NCBI RefSeq assembly: GCF_051962475.1
Contig: NZ_JBQCCF010000036.1
Location: forward strand, 54,057 to 118,056
Source of the DNA: Dyella_A sp051962475
GTDB lineage: Bacteria; Pseudomonadota; Gammaproteobacteria; Xanthomonadales; Rhodanobacteraceae
Length of the DNA stretch: 64,000 nucleotides
Direction: 5' to 3'
Numbering within the stretch: the stretch's first letter is position 1; each line of letters starts with the position of its first letter. Below, piece by piece: positions 27,357 through 36,628 of this stretch. A program made the translations under genes and the position numbers. A model generated the notes under the pieces. The model worked only from the letters and a program-made list of their open reading frames with translations. It was not told where the DNA came from and ran no database searches.

Positions 27357-28658
27357 ATGGCCTTTGCCGCCCCGCCCGCCGCCGCATCGACCGCGCCCGG
27401 CAACGCCCGTTACACCACCTATCCGCTCGCGCTGGGCGTGCTCACCACGATCTTCTTCATGTGGGGCTTCCTCACCTGCTTGAACGACATTCTGGTGCCG
27501 CATCTGAAGTCGACGTTCCAGCTCAACTACACCCAGGCGATCCTGGTGCAGTTCACCTTCTTCGGCGCGTATTTCGTGATGGCGATGCCGGCCGGCCGCC
27601 TGATCGCCGCGCTGGGCTACAAGAAAGGCATCGTGACGGGCCTGGCGATCGCCGGCGTGGGCGCGCTGGGCTTCTGGCCGGCCGCGGCGCTGCATCTGTA
27701 TCCGGCTTTCCTCGGCGCGCTGTTCGTGCTGGCCACCGGCATCACCGTGCTGCAGGTGGCGGCCAACCCTTACGTCGCCCTGCTCGGGCCGGAGGCGACC
27801 AGCTCCAGCCGGCTCACCCTGGCGCAGGCGCTGAATTCGTTCGGCACCACCATCGCGCCGTACTTCGGCAGCGTGCTGATTCTCGCCAACGCGGTGAAGT
27901 CGCCCACCGAGCTGGCCGCGCTGGCGCCGGCTGACCAGATCGCCTACCAGACCCAGCAGGCGCAGGCTGTGCAGTATCCGTACATCGGACTGGCGGTAGT
28001 GCTATTTCTGCTGGCGGTGTTCGTGTGGGCATTCCGCCTGCCGGCGCTGGCCGAGTCCACCGACAAGGGCGATCACGATCGTCACGGTTTCCTCGAAGTG
28101 CTGCGCCATCGCCACGTTCTGTTCGGGGTCATCGGCATCTTCTGCTACGTGGGTGCGGAGGTGTCGCTGGGCAGCTACATGGTCAATTACCTGGCGATGC
28201 CGGAGATCGGCCACCTGAGCGAGGCGGACGCGGCCAAGTACGTGTCGCTGTACTGGGGCGGCGCAATGGTCGGCCGTTTCGCCGGCTCGTGGATCATGGC
28301 GTGGTTTTCGCCGCGCAAGCTGCTGGCACTGTTCGCCGCGATCAACACCGTGCTGGTCGCCACCACCATGCTCAGCACCGGCAGCGTGGCGATGTACAGC
28401 GTGATCGCGGTGGGCCTGTTCAACTCGATCATGTTCCCGACCATCTTCGCGCTCGGCATCGAGCGACTGGGGCCGATGACCAGCAAGGCGTCGAGCCTGC
28501 TGATCATGGCGATCGTTGGCGGTGCGCTGATCCCGCAGTTGCAGGGCATGCTGGCCGACCGTTTCGGTCTGCAACACGCCTTCGTGCTGCCGCTGGTGTG
28601 CTACCTGTACATCGCGTTCTACGGGCTCAGTGGCTCCAAGGTGCGCAGCGCCGCCTGA
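27357..28658 (+). CDS. FucP-like sugar MFS transporter
   Basis: 433-aa inner-membrane sugar:proton symporter of the FucP subfamily. The signature FFMWGFLTCLNDILVPHLK in TM1 is nearly that of FucP-type permeases, and about 12 hydrophobic helices follow. Other conserved segments are LQVAANPYVALLGP and LNSFGTTIAPYFG. Members import fucose, glucose, galactose, N-acetylglucosamine or mannose. With GH92 and an epimerase beside it, mannose is the most likely cargo (inference). Start ATG 27357 follows CGGGAAA. First gene of a permease-epimerase-peptidase operon. Confidence 0.88.
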   Translation: MAFAAPPAAASTAPGNARYTTYPLALGVLTTIFFMWGFLTCLNDILVPHLKSTFQLNYTQAILVQFTFFGAYFVMAMPAGRLIAALGYKKGIVTGLAIAGVGALGFWPAAALHLYPAFLGALFVLATGITVLQVAANPYVALLGPEATSSSRLTLAQALNSFGTTIAPYFGSVLILANAVKSPTELAALAPADQIAYQTQQAQAVQYPYIGLAVVLFLLAVFVWAFRLPALAESTDKGDHDRHGFLEVLRHRHVLFGVIGIFCYVGAEVSLGSYMVNYLAMPEIGHLSEADAAKYVSLYWGGAMVGRFAGSWIMAWFSPRKLLALFAAINTVLVATTMLSTGSVAMYSVIAVGLFNSIMFPTIFALGIERLGPMTSKASSLLIMAIVGGALIPQLQGMLADRFGLQHAFVLPLVCYLYIAFYGLSGSKVRSAA

Positions 28659-28738
28659 GCTTCCATCCGGCATGGCGGCCACCCGGCGTCGCCATGCCCT
28701 CGTCCCCACCTGACTCGTCCCACCTGGATCGTTCACGC

Positions 28739-29968
28739 ATGACCCACGCCAGCTCCGTCCCCGTGCTTCCTGACGTACGCAGCGAGGCTTTCCTGCGCGA
28801 GCACATCGCGCAGACCATGGCCTTCTACGACGTCCATGCGCACGATCCGGCCGGCGGGTTCTTCCACTACTTCCGTGACGACGGCGCGGTGTACGAGCGC
28901 AGCCACCGCCACCTGGTGAGCAGCACACGCTTCGTCTTCAACTACGCGATGGCGGCGATCGAGCTCGAGCGCGAGGATTACCTCGCCGAGGCACGCCACG
29001 GCCTGCGCTACCTGCGCGAGGTGCACCGCGATGCCCGCGACGGCAGCTACGCCTGGACGGTGCGCGACGGCCAGCCCGAGGACACCACCCGGCACGCCTA
29101 CGGCATGGCCTTCGTGCTGCTGGCCTATGCCACCGCGGTGAAGGCCGGCATCGACGAGGCGCGTGCCTGGATGGACGAAACCTGGCAACTGCTGGAACTG
29201 CGCTTCTGGGATGCCGATGCAGGGCTCTATCGCGACGAAGCCGATGCACAGTGGCACTTCAGCCCGTATCGCGGCCAGAACGCCAACATGCACATGTGCG
29301 AGGCGATGATCGCCGCGCACCAGGCCACCGGCGAGGCGCGTTATCTCGATCGCGCGCTCACCCTCGCCGACCACATCACGCGCCGCCAGGCCGCGCTCGC
29401 CGGCGGCCTGGTGTGGGAGCACTACGACGCGCAATGGAACGTGGATTGGGACTATCACCGCGACGACCCCAAGCACCTGTTCCGCCCCTGGGGTTTTCAG
29501 CCCGGCCATCTCACCGAGTGGGCCAAGCTGCTGCTCACGCTCGAACCCCTGCTTGCGGCGCAAGGCCGTGCGGCCGATTGGTTGGTGCCCACCGCACGAC
29601 ACCTGTTCCATACGGCGCTGGCGCGTGCCTGGGACCCGGAGTACGGCGGCATCGCCTACGGCTTCGCTCCGGACGGCCAAGTCTGCGACGACGACAAATA
29701 CTTCTGGGTGCAGGCCGAATCCATCGCCGCGGCGGCGCGGCTGTACGCGCGCACCGGCGAGGTGACCTATGACCAATGGTATGCCCGGTTGTGGGCCTAC
29801 GCGTGGCACACTTTCATCGATCACCGCCACGGCGCCTGGTACCGCATCCTCACCCGCGACAACCGCGCGATGAGCGACGAGAAAAGCCCCGCCGGCAAGA
29901 CCGATTACCACACCATGGGCGCCTGCCACGACGTGCTCGCCGTGATCCGCGCGGGAGGCATGCCCTGA
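28739..29968 (+). CDS. AGE-family epimerase/isomerase (probable mannose isomerase)
   Basis: 409 aa from ATG 28739; an in-frame ATG at 28694 would add 15 residues with no similarity. (alpha/alpha)6-barrel protein of the N-acylglucosamine 2-epimerase family (RHAYGMAFVLLAYA, NANMHMCEAMIAAHQATGE, WGFQPGHLTEWAKLLL, DDDKYFWVQAESIAAAARLY). The family includes GlcNAc 2-epimerase, cellobiose 2-epimerase and mannose (YihS/ManI-type) isomerase. In a mannosidase/permease setting, converting free mannose to fructose or glucose is the best inference. It lies 80 bp after the permease stop. Confidence 0.85.
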   Translation: MTHASSVPVLPDVRSEAFLREHIAQTMAFYDVHAHDPAGGFFHYFRDDGAVYERSHRHLVSSTRFVFNYAMAAIELEREDYLAEARHGLRYLREVHRDARDGSYAWTVRDGQPEDTTRHAYGMAFVLLAYATAVKAGIDEARAWMDETWQLLELRFWDADAGLYRDEADAQWHFSPYRGQNANMHMCEAMIAAHQATGEARYLDRALTLADHITRRQAALAGGLVWEHYDAQWNVDWDYHRDDPKHLFRPWGFQPGHLTEWAKLLLTLEPLLAAQGRAADWLVPTARHLFHTALARAWDPEYGGIAYGFAPDGQVCDDDKYFWVQAESIAAAARLYARTGEVTYDQWYARLWAYAWHTFIDHRHGAWYRILTRDNRAMSDEKSPAGKTDYHTMGACHDVLAVIRAGGMP

Positions 29969-29984
29969 CCATCACGAGGCCCGC

Positions 29985-31964
29985 ATGACCGTATCGCTGC
30001 TCCGCCCGCTCGCTGCCGCCTTCTTGTCCCTTGCCGCCGCCGGCGCGCTTGCCGCCGAGGCCGTGCCCACCTCGCACTTCGATCCACTGGAAACCTTCGC
30101 GCCCTTCGCCTGGCCGCATCCGGCCAATGCCATGCGCGACGCCAGCGGCAAGCCCGGCCCGATGTTCTGGCAGAACCGCGCCGACTACGCGATCCAGGCC
30201 ACGCTCGACCCGGCCACGCGCCGGCTCTCGGGCACGGAAACCATCACCTACACCAACCACAGCCCCGACGCGCTCGACGTGATCTGGCTGCAGGTGGAGC
30301 AGAACCGCTACCGCAAGGACGCGCGCGGCGCGTTCGGCGACGAGAAATTCCCCACCGAGTTCACCGACGGCGAACACATCCGCTCGGTGGAAGTGGAAGA
30401 CGCCTCCGGCCATCGCCAGAAAGCCGCCTGGGTGATCAGCGATACCCGCATGCAGGTCACCCTGCCCGCCCCGCTGAAGGCACACGACGGCAAGCTCAAG
30501 CTGCACATCACCTGGGATTACACCGTGCCGGGCGAATTCGGCGGCCGCACCGACTGGAACGCCAACAAGCAGGGCGATATTTTCGAGATGGCGCAGTGGT
30601 ACCCGCGCGTGTGCGTCTACGACGACCTACGCGGCTGGGACACGCAGCCCTTCCTCAACAGCGAGTTCTATCTCGAGTACGGCGACTTCGATTACCGCGT
30701 CACCGTGCCGTCGGACATGATCGTGGTCGGCTCGGGCGAGCTGCTCAATCCGCAGGAAGTGCTGACCAAAACTCAGCTCAAGCGACTGGACGAAGCCCGC
30801 CACAGCGACGCCACCGTGATGATCCGCTCCGCCGCGGAAGTCACCGACCCCGCCTCGCGCCCCAAGCAGGGCGGCACGCTGACCTGGCACTTCGCCATGA
30901 AGAACACCCGCGACGTCGCCTTCGGCGCGTCCAAGGCGTTCATCTGGGACGCCGCGCGGATGAACCTGCCCGGTGGCAAGACCGCGCTGGCGATGTCCGC
31001 CTACCCGGTGGAGAGCGCCGGCGACAAGGCCTGGGGCGTGGCCACGCAGAACCTCAAGAAGTCGGTGGAGTTCTTCTCCAAGACCTATTTCCCCTACCCC
31101 TATCCGGTGGCGATCAACGAAGCGGGCACCGCCGGTGGCATGGAGTACCCGGGCATCACCTTCGACCACAAGAAGGCGGCCGGTCCCGGCCTGCGCATGC
31201 TGATCGCCCACGAGATCGGCCACACCTGGTTCCCGATGATCGTGGGCTCCAACGAGCGCCGCGACGCATGGATGGACGAGGGCTTCAACACCTTCGTCGA
31301 CGTGTACGAGGCCGAGGCGTTCGACGGCGGCAAGTTCGCCCCCAAGCGCGACAGCGAATACGCGCCGGGCAAGGGCACGCCGGCCGAGCAGATCGCCGCG
31401 ATCCTGGCCGATCCCGCCGCGCCGCCGCCGATGACCTACGCCGACGCGGTGAAGGAGAAGTACCGCCACCCGATCACCTACTTCAAGACCGCCTTCGGTC
31501 TGGTGCTGCTGCGTGAGCAGATCATCGGCCCGGAGCGCTTCGACCCTGCGTTCCGCCGCTACGTCGCCACCTGGGCGTACAAGCACCCGAGCCCGTCGGA
31601 TTTCTTCCGCTTCATGGCCAGCGAAGCCGGCGAAGACCTCGACTGGTTCTGGCGCGGCTGGTTCGTACACAACTGGCCCTTCGACATGAGCGTGGACAAG
31701 GTCGCCCCGGCGAATGGCGGCTGGAAGAACGGCGCGGACATCACCGTGTCCAACCACGACAAGCTCGTGCTGCCGAACACGCTGCAGGTGACCTACGCCG
31801 ACGGCAGCCAGCGCGACGTGCGCGTGCCGGTGGAGACCTGGATGCAGCACACGAGCTACGTGGTGCACGTGGACGGCGACCAGCCGGTGCGGTCTGCGGT
31901 GCTCGATGCCAAGCACGATCTGCCGGATGCGGATCGAGGCAACGACAAGCTTACCGTCCAGTAA
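29985..31964 (+). CDS. Exported M1-family zinc metallopeptidase
   Basis: 659 aa with a Sec signal peptide (LAAAFLSLAAAGALAAEA). Zinc site HEIGH at 409-413 with third ligand Glu432 (HExxH-x18-E), preceded by GGMEYPG, the variant of the M1 GxMEN exopeptidase loop. N-terminal M1 beta-domain about 50-290, catalytic domain about 300-500, helical C-terminus. Predicted aminopeptidase-type activity in the periplasm. It starts 16 bp after the epimerase gene, so it is part of the mannose operon; degradation of the peptide part of glycoproteins would explain this. Followed by a strong terminator. Confidence 0.9.
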   Translation: MTVSLLRPLAAAFLSLAAAGALAAEAVPTSHFDPLETFAPFAWPHPANAMRDASGKPGPMFWQNRADYAIQATLDPATRRLSGTETITYTNHSPDALDVIWLQVEQNRYRKDARGAFGDEKFPTEFTDGEHIRSVEVEDASGHRQKAAWVISDTRMQVTLPAPLKAHDGKLKLHITWDYTVPGEFGGRTDWNANKQGDIFEMAQWYPRVCVYDDLRGWDTQPFLNSEFYLEYGDFDYRVTVPSDMIVVGSGELLNPQEVLTKTQLKRLDEARHSDATVMIRSAAEVTDPASRPKQGGTLTWHFAMKNTRDVAFGASKAFIWDAARMNLPGGKTALAMSAYPVESAGDKAWGVATQNLKKSVEFFSKTYFPYPYPVAINEAGTAGGMEYPGITFDHKKAAGPGLRMLIAHEIGHTWFPMIVGSNERRDAWMDEGFNTFVDVYEAEAFDGGKFAPKRDSEYAPGKGTPAEQIAAILADPAAPPPMTYADAVKEKYRHPITYFKTAFGLVLLREQIIGPERFDPAFRRYVATWAYKHPSPSDFFRFMASEAGEDLDWFWRGWFVHNWPFDMSVDKVAPANGGWKNGADITVSNHDKLVLPNTLQVTYADGSQRDVRVPVETWMQHTSYVVHVDGDQPVRSAVLDAKHDLPDADRGNDKLTVQ

Positions 31965-31984
31965 GTCGTTCCGCCTGATGTGAC

Positions 31985-32016
31985 AAGGCCCGCCCGATGG
32001 CGGGCCTTCTTTTTTC
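31985..32016 (+). terminator. Intrinsic terminator of the permease-epimerase-peptidase operon
   Basis: A 10-bp GC-rich stem (AAGGCCCGCC ... GGCGGGCCTT, 4- to 5-nt loop) followed by CTTTTTTT, 21 bp after the M1 peptidase stop. Confidence 0.9.
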
Positions 32017-32083
32017 GACACGCCGCCGGCATGCATGGTCGGTATAGGCTGGTCGCGAACGAACGCTTCCGCAGGACACTGTC

Positions 32084-33166
32084 ATGCCTTCCGCATTTCC
32101 CAAGCTTCGCCTCGGCCTGATCGGCTACGGCTACGCCGGCAAGACCTTCCACGTACCGTTGATCCGTTCGACGCCCGGCCTCGAACTCGCGGCCGTCGCC
32201 TCGCGCGATGCCGCCAAGGTGCACGCGGACCTGCCGACCATTCGCGTGCACGACACGCCTGCCGCACTGATCGCCGACGACAGCCTCGACGTGGTGGTGA
32301 TCGCCACGCCCAACGACACCCACGCCCCGTTGGCCGCCGACGCCCTGCGCGCCGGCCGGCACGTGGTGATCGACAAGCCGATGGCGCTGGACCTGACCGA
32401 GGCACGCACCCTGATCGCGCTGGCGGGAGACTCGCCCGGCACGCTCTCGGTGTTCCACAACCGCCGCTGGGACAGCGACTACCTCGCGGTGAAGCAGGGG
32501 ATCGACGAGGGCACGATCGGCGAGGTGATGCATTTCGAATCGCATATCGACCGCTATCGCCCCACCGTGCGTAGTCGCTGGCGCGAATCGGCCGGCCCCG
32601 GCGCCGGTATCTGGTACGACCTCGGCCCGCATCTGGTCGACCAGGCGCTGCAGCTGTTCGGCCTGCCCGAGCGTGTGCATGCTGCGCTCGCGACCCAGCG
32701 CGCGGGCGGGCTCAGCGACGACTGGGCGCATGTGCGGCTGGACTACGGCGCGCGCCAGGTGATCATGCACGCCAGCATGCTGGTCGCCGGCGGCGCGCGG
32801 CGCTTCGTTGTGCATGGCACGCGCGGCAGCCTGATCAAGACCGGTGCCGATCGCCAGGAAGCCCAGCTGCTGGCCGGCCTCACGCCTGGCGCTGCCGGCT
32901 GGGGCGACGACGCCGATACGCTCACCGTGATCGACGCGCACGGCCATGAGCGCGCGCTGCCGGTAGCTGCTGGCGACCAGCGCCGATATTACGCCGCCCT
33001 GCGCGACGCCATCGCCGGCAAATCATCCTGGCCGGTGACACCGATCGAGGCCCTGGCGGTGATGGCGGTGATCGACACCGGCTTCGCCTCGCAGCGCGAA
33101 GGCCGCGCCCTGCCGCTGCCGCTCACCGACGCCGAGCGGGCGGCGTTCGTCCCCGCGCGCAGTTGA
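32084..33166 (+). CDS. Gfo/Idh/MocA-family NAD(P)-dependent oxidoreductase
   Basis: 360-aa cytoplasmic dehydrogenase. N-terminal Rossmann fold with GLIGYGYAGKTFHVP (about 10-24) and the family lysine block HVVIDKPMALDLTEA; C-terminal alpha/beta domain with GAGIWYDLGPHLVDQALQLFG carrying the usual catalytic-region histidine. Most like the YdgJ subgroup. Substrate unknown; probably a sugar, polyol or related alcohol. Stands alone between the terminator at 31985-32016 and the PAP2 gene (126 bp). Confidence 0.87.
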   Translation: MPSAFPKLRLGLIGYGYAGKTFHVPLIRSTPGLELAAVASRDAAKVHADLPTIRVHDTPAALIADDSLDVVVIATPNDTHAPLAADALRAGRHVVIDKPMALDLTEARTLIALAGDSPGTLSVFHNRRWDSDYLAVKQGIDEGTIGEVMHFESHIDRYRPTVRSRWRESAGPGAGIWYDLGPHLVDQALQLFGLPERVHAALATQRAGGLSDDWAHVRLDYGARQVIMHASMLVAGGARRFVVHGTRGSLIKTGADRQEAQLLAGLTPGAAGWGDDADTLTVIDAHGHERALPVAAGDQRRYYAALRDAIAGKSSWPVTPIEALAVMAVIDTGFASQREGRALPLPLTDAERAAFVPARS

Positions 33167-33292
33167 GCTGCGTCAATCCGGCACCACCCGCATGTGCTTA
33201 CGCTGCCTCGCACGTAAGCAGAAGGAAAGCCTCGGCGCCTAGCGTCACCGGTGCACCGGGCCCACGCCGCCCGTCGCACGGGGAGCCTGATC

Positions 33293-33916
33293 ATGCGTCG
33301 TCTATTCGTCGTCCTGCTTTCTCTTGCCACCCTCGTCGGCAGCAACGCGTATGCCGCGGGCGGACCATTCGGCATCGACCACCGGCTGCACTACGACAAC
33401 AGCGGCATCTGGAACCGCAACAACCAGAAGGCGCTGCTGTACGGCAGCATCCTCACCGTGGGTGTGGGCGCGCTCGCGCTGGGTGACGACAGCAAGCTGG
33501 GCGACACGTTCTGGCGCTCGGTCGATTCGATGGTGATCACCGGCGTGGCTGCGACAGGCATGAAGTACACCTTCCGCCGCGAGCGGCCGTCGCAGACCGC
33601 CAGCCCCAACCAGTGGTTCAAGAGCTCCAGCGCACAGAGCTTTCCCAGCGGTGAGGTGGCGGCGATCTCCGCCGCGGTCACGCCGTTCATCGCCAACTAC
33701 GGCCAGGATCACCCCGCGGTCTACGCGCTGGTGCTGCTGCCTGCCTACGACGCGGTCGCGCGCATGAAGGTGCGCGGCCACTGGCAGAGCGACGTGTTGG
33801 TCGGCGCCGCGCTGGGCACCGGCATTGGCATCTGGTCGGCACGACGCCACTCGCCGCTGATCCTCGGCTGGCTGCCCGGTGGTTTCCAGGTAGGGTTCGT
33901 GCACCGCTTCAAGTGA
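33293..33916 (+). CDS. PAP2-family acid phosphatase-like protein with altered motif
   Basis: 207 aa with a Sec signal peptide (cleaved about residue 22). The PAP2/class A acid phosphatase signature is present in three parts: KX6RP (Lys91-Arg98-Pro99), then PSG at 118-120 followed by Glu121 instead of the usual His, then R157-x5-His163-x3-Asp167. The nucleophile His163 and phosphate-binding residues are retained, so activity is possible but the leaving-group step may differ. Substrate (lipid or soluble phosphate) unknown. GGGGAG 8 nt upstream supports ATG 33293. Convergent with the PepSY gene. Confidence 0.8.
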   Translation: MRRLFVVLLSLATLVGSNAYAAGGPFGIDHRLHYDNSGIWNRNNQKALLYGSILTVGVGALALGDDSKLGDTFWRSVDSMVITGVAATGMKYTFRRERPSQTASPNQWFKSSSAQSFPSGEVAAISAAVTPFIANYGQDHPAVYALVLLPAYDAVARMKVRGHWQSDVLVGAALGTGIGIWSARRHSPLILGWLPGGFQVGFVHRFK

Positions 33917-33978
33917 TGCTTGCCGCCGGGCAGGCGCATGCACGACGTCGCGGACGTCGCGCGTCTGCTTGAGGGAAC

Positions 33979-34275
33979 TCAGTCGTTGTCCTGACTCTCA
34001 TCGGAGTTTTCCAGCACCTTGCCGGTCACCGCGTCCACGCCGATCTCGCGGGTGCCCTTGCTGCCGCTGACGTCGAAGGTGTAGCGCAGGCCGCTGCCGC
34101 CGCGTTCCTTTTCCAGCTCTTCCTTGACGATCTTGCCCGGGTAGGTGTTCAACGCGATGGTGCGCGCATGCGGTATGTCGATACGGGCCTTGGCGGCCTC
34201 GGCAGCGGTGGCCGCCGAGGCGGCGCCGGACAGCGCCAGCAGGGCGACGGCGCATGAGCAAACGAAGGATTTCAT
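33979..34275 (-). CDS. Small exported PepSY-domain protein
   Basis: 98 aa with a signal peptide (SCAVALLALSGAASAATA) and one PepSY domain (KARIDIPHARTIALNTYPGKIVKEELEKE ... YTFDVSGSKGTREIGVDAVTGKVL). Such proteins are often encoded with OmpR-type two-component systems and may inhibit a protease or modulate the sensor. AGGAG 6 nt before ATG 34275 fixes the start. It lies 66 bp downstream of the kinase gene on the same strand, so probably in one operon with it. Confidence 0.85.
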   Translation of the reverse strand: MKSFVCSCAVALLALSGAASAATAAEAAKARIDIPHARTIALNTYPGKIVKEELEKERGGSGLRYTFDVSGSKGTREIGVDAVTGKVLENSDESQDND

Positions 34276-34341
34276 GGCAACTCCTGAAGCAGGCGACGGC
34301 ATGTCGCCAGACCATGATCACGCGGTGTGCTTAGCGCGCTA

Positions 34342-35751
34342 TTAGGTCGACGACGGCATGGTGCTGGCGTTCATCCGCGCGAGCGGGATGCACACGCGCA
34401 CGCACAATCCTCGCCCGCCGGGCGCATCGTCGAGCTCGATCCGCGCACGGTGCGTCTGCGCCACGCGCTGCACGATGGAGAGGCCCAATCCGTAGCCGTC
34501 GCCGCGCCCGCCGGGTTCGCGGTGGAAGCGGGCGAACACCTCGTCGCGACGCTCGGGCGGGATGCCCGGGCCGTTGTCGATCACTTCGATCATCGCGGTG
34601 TCCGCCTGCGCCTCCACGCGCAGTTCCACCGCGCCGCCTTGCGGCACGTGCCGCAGCGCGTTCTCCACCAGGTTGCGCAGCAACGCGGCGAGGCCGGCGG
34701 CGAAGCCCTCGACCACCAGCGGCTGCGGCGGCAGCGTCAGCGCCAGCTCCACGCTCCAGTCGGCGATCGGCAGCGCGAGCTCGTCGATCACCTCCATCGC
34801 GATGTCGCGCAGATCCACCCGCGCGTGCGCCGCGGCCGCACCGGCCTCGATCCGGGCCAGCGCCAGCAACTGCTCCACCCGCCGTGCCAGCACGGTGAGC
34901 GCCTGCTGGGTCTGCCCCAGTGCCAGATCGGTGCTGGCGCGATCGTGGCTGCCGATCGCCGTCTCCACGTTGATCAGGCTGCTGGCGATGGGCGTGCGCA
35001 GCTCATGCGCCACGTCGGCGCTGAAGCGGCGCTCGCGCTCCAGCGCGTCCTCCAGACGGGCCAGCTGGTCGTTGAGTGCGGCAATCATCGGCTGCAGTTC
35101 CGGCGGCAGCGGCGTCAGGTCGACCGGCTCGCGACTGCCCGGTGCGCGGCGGCGCAGCGTGTCGGCGAGGCGGTCGAGCGGACGCAGGCCGCGACGTACC
35201 GCCCAGCCCACCAGCAGCGCCACTAACGGCATCCCGAGCAGCAGCGGCAAGGCATGATCCAGCCACAGCGCGCGGGTGATGTCGTTGCGGCTGTCGTAGC
35301 GCTCGCCGGCCAGGATGGTGATGCCCGACGCCGGATCGCGCAGGGTGTAGGTGCGCCAGTGCATCGCGTCGATTACCAGCTGGCCGAAACCGTCGGGACT
35401 CGCGGTGGTGCGCGGCACGCTGGCGAAATTGGCCGACTCCAGCCGCACGGCGCCCGAGGCATCGGTGACGCGGAAGCCGACCTCGGTCTCCACTTCGTGC
35501 CCTGCCACCGGGATGGTCAGCCGCGGTGGCGCCGGCGCCGCGCGATCCGCGCGTGCGCGCAGGGCGTCCAGGCCCGCCTCGCGCACCAGCAGGTCGACCG
35601 TGCGGGCCGACTGGGCCAGCCGCGCATCGGACAGCTCGGTCACCTCCACCAGCGTGGCGCGGAAGCTGATGATGCCCAGCGGCACCAGCACCACGGCCAG
35701 CGTGGCGATGACCAGCCAGCCCAGCCGCCAGCGCAGGCTGGCCGCGCTCAC
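34342..35751 (-). CDS. QseC-like sensor histidine kinase
   Basis: 469 aa. Two membrane helices (about 9-30 and 165-185) flank a periplasmic sensor domain; then a HAMP-like linker, HisKA with His249 in FSADVAHELRTPIASS, and HATPase (IDNGPGIPPERRDEVF, GDGYGLGLSIVQRV). The start is a GTG at 35751 embedded in the regulator's stop codon (GTGA overlap); the frame remains open upstream but that part is antiparallel noise. Pairs with the overlapping OmpR-type regulator. Stimulus unknown; the PepSY protein and the divergent RND pump are the likely functional partners. Confidence 0.9.
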   Translation of the reverse strand: MSAASLRWRLGWLVIATLAVVLVPLGIISFRATLVEVTELSDARLAQSARTVDLLVREAGLDALRARADRAAPAPPRLTIPVAGHEVETEVGFRVTDASGAVRLESANFASVPRTTASPDGFGQLVIDAMHWRTYTLRDPASGITILAGERYDSRNDITRALWLDHALPLLLGMPLVALLVGWAVRRGLRPLDRLADTLRRRAPGSREPVDLTPLPPELQPMIAALNDQLARLEDALERERRFSADVAHELRTPIASSLINVETAIGSHDRASTDLALGQTQQALTVLARRVEQLLALARIEAGAAAAHARVDLRDIAMEVIDELALPIADWSVELALTLPPQPLVVEGFAAGLAALLRNLVENALRHVPQGGAVELRVEAQADTAMIEVIDNGPGIPPERRDEVFARFHREPGGRGDGYGLGLSIVQRVAQTHRARIELDDAPGGRGLCVRVCIPLARMNASTMPSST

Positions 35752-36413
35752 TGCGGCTCCCGCGGCAGCATGTAGCCGAAGCCGCGCACGGTGCGCACGG
35801 TGTCCGCGCCCAGCTTGCGGCGCAGCGAGTGGACCAGCACTTCCAGCGCGCCGCGGCCCACCACGTTGTCCAGCCCGTAGATCGAGTTCTCCAGGTGCTC
35901 GCGGCGCACGATCTGCCCGGCGCGCTCCATCAGCTGCTGCAGCAGGGCGAACTCGCGACGGGTGAGCTCCACCGGCTCGTCGCGAAAGCGCACTTCGGCA
36001 CTCTCCAGATCCAGCGACAGCGCACCGGCCTCGATGCGGTTCACCGCGCGCCCGTGATGGCGGCGCATCAGCGAACGGATGCGTGCGGCGAGCTCGTCGA
36101 GGTGGAACGGCTTGACCAGGTAGTCGTCGGCGCCGGCGTCGAGCCCCTTCACGCGCGATTGGAGACCGTCGCGGGCGGTCATCACGATCACCGGCGTATC
36201 CACCTGCGCGCGGCGCGCAGCGGTGAGCACGTCCAGGCCGTCGCGACCGGGCAGGCCCAGGTCCAGCAGCACCAGGTCGGCGGTGCGATCGGCCAGTGCC
36301 GCGCTGGCGCTGCGGCCGTCGCGCAGCCAGGTGACGGTGTAGCTCAGGCGCTCCAGCGCACGCTGGATCGCCCCACCGAGCTGGGCATCGTCTTCGACCA
36401 GGATGATGTGCAC
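35748..36413 (-). CDS. OmpR/QseB-type response regulator
   Basis: 221 aa. Receiver with Asp51 in LVLLDLGLPGRDGLDVL and the KPF lysine motif; C-terminal winged helix (RREFALLQQLMERAGQIVRREHLE ... VHSLRRKLGADTVRTVRGFGYML). Start is GTG 36413 with AAGGAG 8 nt upstream; longer in-frame versions precede the receiver with unrelated residues. Divergent from the RND efflux operon across 215 bp, which shows no clear direct repeats that I could assign as its sites. Control of that operon is plausible but unproven. Confidence 0.9.
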   Translation of the reverse strand: MHIILVEDDAQLGGAIQRALERLSYTVTWLRDGRSASAALADRTADLVLLDLGLPGRDGLDVLTAARRAQVDTPVIVMTARDGLQSRVKGLDAGADDYLVKPFHLDELAARIRSLMRRHHGRAVNRIEAGALSLDLESAEVRFRDEPVELTRREFALLQQLMERAGQIVRREHLENSIYGLDNVVGRGALEVLVHSLRRKLGADTVRTVRGFGYMLPREPQ

Positions 36414-36628
36414 GCCGCTGACTCCTTCCGCTTGCCGCCACCCCATGATGACCGGATCGGCTTGGCGCAACCTTACGTCAGCCCTGCCGGCGATGGTCGG
36501 TGCCACAGCTGGGGAGGCTCCGATCGTCCCTAAGCTGGAGCAAAGGAGCGGCCGCGATGATGGCAGTCTGCTGCGTCGCCGCCCCGGGTGGCGCGGCGTC
36601 TGTCGATCCGTCCGCTTGAGAGAGCTTC

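Noticed and set aside
33944..33961. Tandem 9-bp repeat GACGTCGCG
   Set aside because: Only two copies in a short convergent spacer; likely chance in GC-rich DNA.
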